A program made the position numbers and the translations under genes. Shown in pieces: positions 28,990 through 29,364 of a DNA stretch of 29,364 nucleotides. The notes under the pieces are model-generated. The model saw only the letters and a list, made by a program, of their open reading frames with translations, ran no database searches and was not told the origin of the DNA. Origin of the DNA: an uncultured Propionibacteriaceae bacterium (GTDB lineage: Bacteria; Actinomycetota; Actinomycetes; Propionibacteriales; Propionibacteriaceae); contig CALLVV010000048.1 of NCBI GenBank assembly GCA_938012815.1, positions 1-29,364 on the forward strand. The letters are read 5' to 3'. Each line of letters begins with the position of its first letter. The stretch's first letter is position 1.

Positions 28990-29132
28990 GCCTGGGAGGC
29001 CGGGCTGTCCGCTGAGGAGAAGCGCAGCAGGGGGCAGTGTTCCCATCAAACCCTCCAACAAAAGCAGATCAGCTGGGTGGTGGGTTCTCGCCCCGAGAAA
29101 CGCAGCGTGATTCGAAGCCGTGTACAGGGGTT

Positions 29133-29178
29133 GGAGTGCTACACGTTTCGTCACTGCCCACGAAACGTGTAGCACTCC
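29133..29178 (+). terminator. Perfect 19-bp inverted repeat with T-rich tail
   Basis: GGAGTGCTACACGTTTCGT at 29133-29151 is the exact reverse complement of 29160-29178, with an 8-base loop CACTGCCC. On the plus strand it is followed by GGTTTCTTGGTTTTTCTG. It probably ends the preceding two-gene unit. The perfect arm length also fits a mobile repeat. Confidence 0.65.
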
Positions 29179-29221
29179 AGATGGTTTCTTGGTTTTTCTG
29201 TGGTGGTGTGTATCTGGCCGG

Positions 29222-29227
29222 TAGTGT
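29222..29227 (+). promoter_or_regulatory. -10 box of a probable leaderless promoter for the last gene
   Basis: TAGTGT ends 6 bases before the A of ATG 29234, at -12 to -7. No Shine-Dalgarno sequence precedes the ATG. Confidence 0.35.
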
Positions 29228-29233
29228 GTGGTC

Positions 29234-29364
29234 ATGGTTGAACTACGCAGTGACCCGGGCTGGGTGGAGGAGCAGCTTCAGGAGTTCTTCGAGGATGAGG
29301 GTGGCCCGCTGGGGGTGGGTGAGGCCGTCTCTTCGGAGGTGTTGGAGTACTTTGAGGGGGTTCT
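29234..29364 (+). CDS. 5' end of a gene running off the window
   Basis: The frame from ATG 29234 stays open to the end of the window and gives 43 residues, starting MVELRSDPGWVEEQLQEFF and ending EVLEYFEGV. The segment is acidic and helical, with no signal peptide. The acidic helical start and the GC-rich, codon-biased third positions support coding. It might be the N-terminus of a DUF222/HNH-endonuclease protein, a large repeated family in these bacteria, but this is a guess from very little sequence. Confidence 0.55.
   Translation, partial: MVELRSDPGWVEEQLQEFFEDEGGPLGVGEAVSSEVLEYFEGV

Noticed and set aside
28984..29235. 83-residue minus-strand frame between the toxin-like gene and the last gene
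   Set aside because: It runs through the perfect inverted repeat, has no ribosome site and shows no recognisable domain.

Overview
The window is high-GC DNA from an actinobacterium, most probably a member of the Propionibacteriaceae. Three things point there: a mycothiol S-conjugate amidase (mycothiol is made only by actinobacteria), -10 boxes placed exactly for leaderless transcripts, and a complete coenzyme-B12-dependent 1,2-propanediol (pdu) microcompartment locus with a malate dehydrogenase built into it. The assignment is an inference, because no rRNA or other species marker is present.

Left part (1-11.7 kb) is ordinary chromosome with some accessory pieces. It starts with a two-gene minus-strand unit: a secreted, two-cysteine, helix-rich protein followed by a small four-helix membrane protein. 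This looks like a Sec-exported bacteriocin and its immunity protein. A frameshifted membrane-protein remnant, a PEBP-family protein, a DUF1707 envelope protein, tRNA-Thr(CGT), a YvlB-like/DUF2089 pair, greA, mca, a rhomboid protease, a DUF255 thioredoxin-like protein with a coupled membrane protein, and a hemolysin III homologue follow. Two gaps (6.6-6.8 kb and 11.3-11.7 kb) are filled with inverted repeats and long hairpins.

Central part (11.7-28.3 kb) is the pdu locus. From one 179-bp divergent control region, a 16-gene minus-strand operon runs pduA-B-C-D-E-G-H-K-J-L-eutJ-flavoprotein-pduN-O-P-mdh and ends at a large stem-loop terminator. A five-gene plus-strand operon runs pduU-pduV-pocR-(56-aa ORF)-pduQ. 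The genes supply shell proteins (A, B, J, K-like, N, U), the diol dehydratase (CDE) and its reactivase (GH), the B12 adenosyltransferase (O), aldehyde dehydrogenase (P), phosphotransacylase (L), alcohol dehydrogenase (Q) and the PocR activator. The pathway is 1,2-propanediol to propanal, then propionyl-CoA (P) and propionyl-phosphate (L), or propanol (Q). Missing from the window are PduS, PduT, PduM, PduW, PduX and PduF. An unusual flavoprotein with its own encapsulation-type helix is present, and malate dehydrogenase closes the operon, which suggests coupling to the Wood-Werkman propionate cycle. Direct repeats 21 bp apart in the divergent region are good candidates for the PocR site.

Right end (28.3-29.36 kb) holds a two-gene pair that resembles an actinobacterial AbiEii-type toxin-antitoxin unit whose toxin has lost its catalytic middle, then a perfect 19-bp inverted repeat and the start of a gene that runs off the window.

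The most interesting points are mdh inside the pdu operon, the translationally locked 56-aa ORF between pocR and pduQ, the flavoprotein, the lysine/proline tail of the PduK-like shell protein, the candidate PocR operator and the bacteriocin-like pair.
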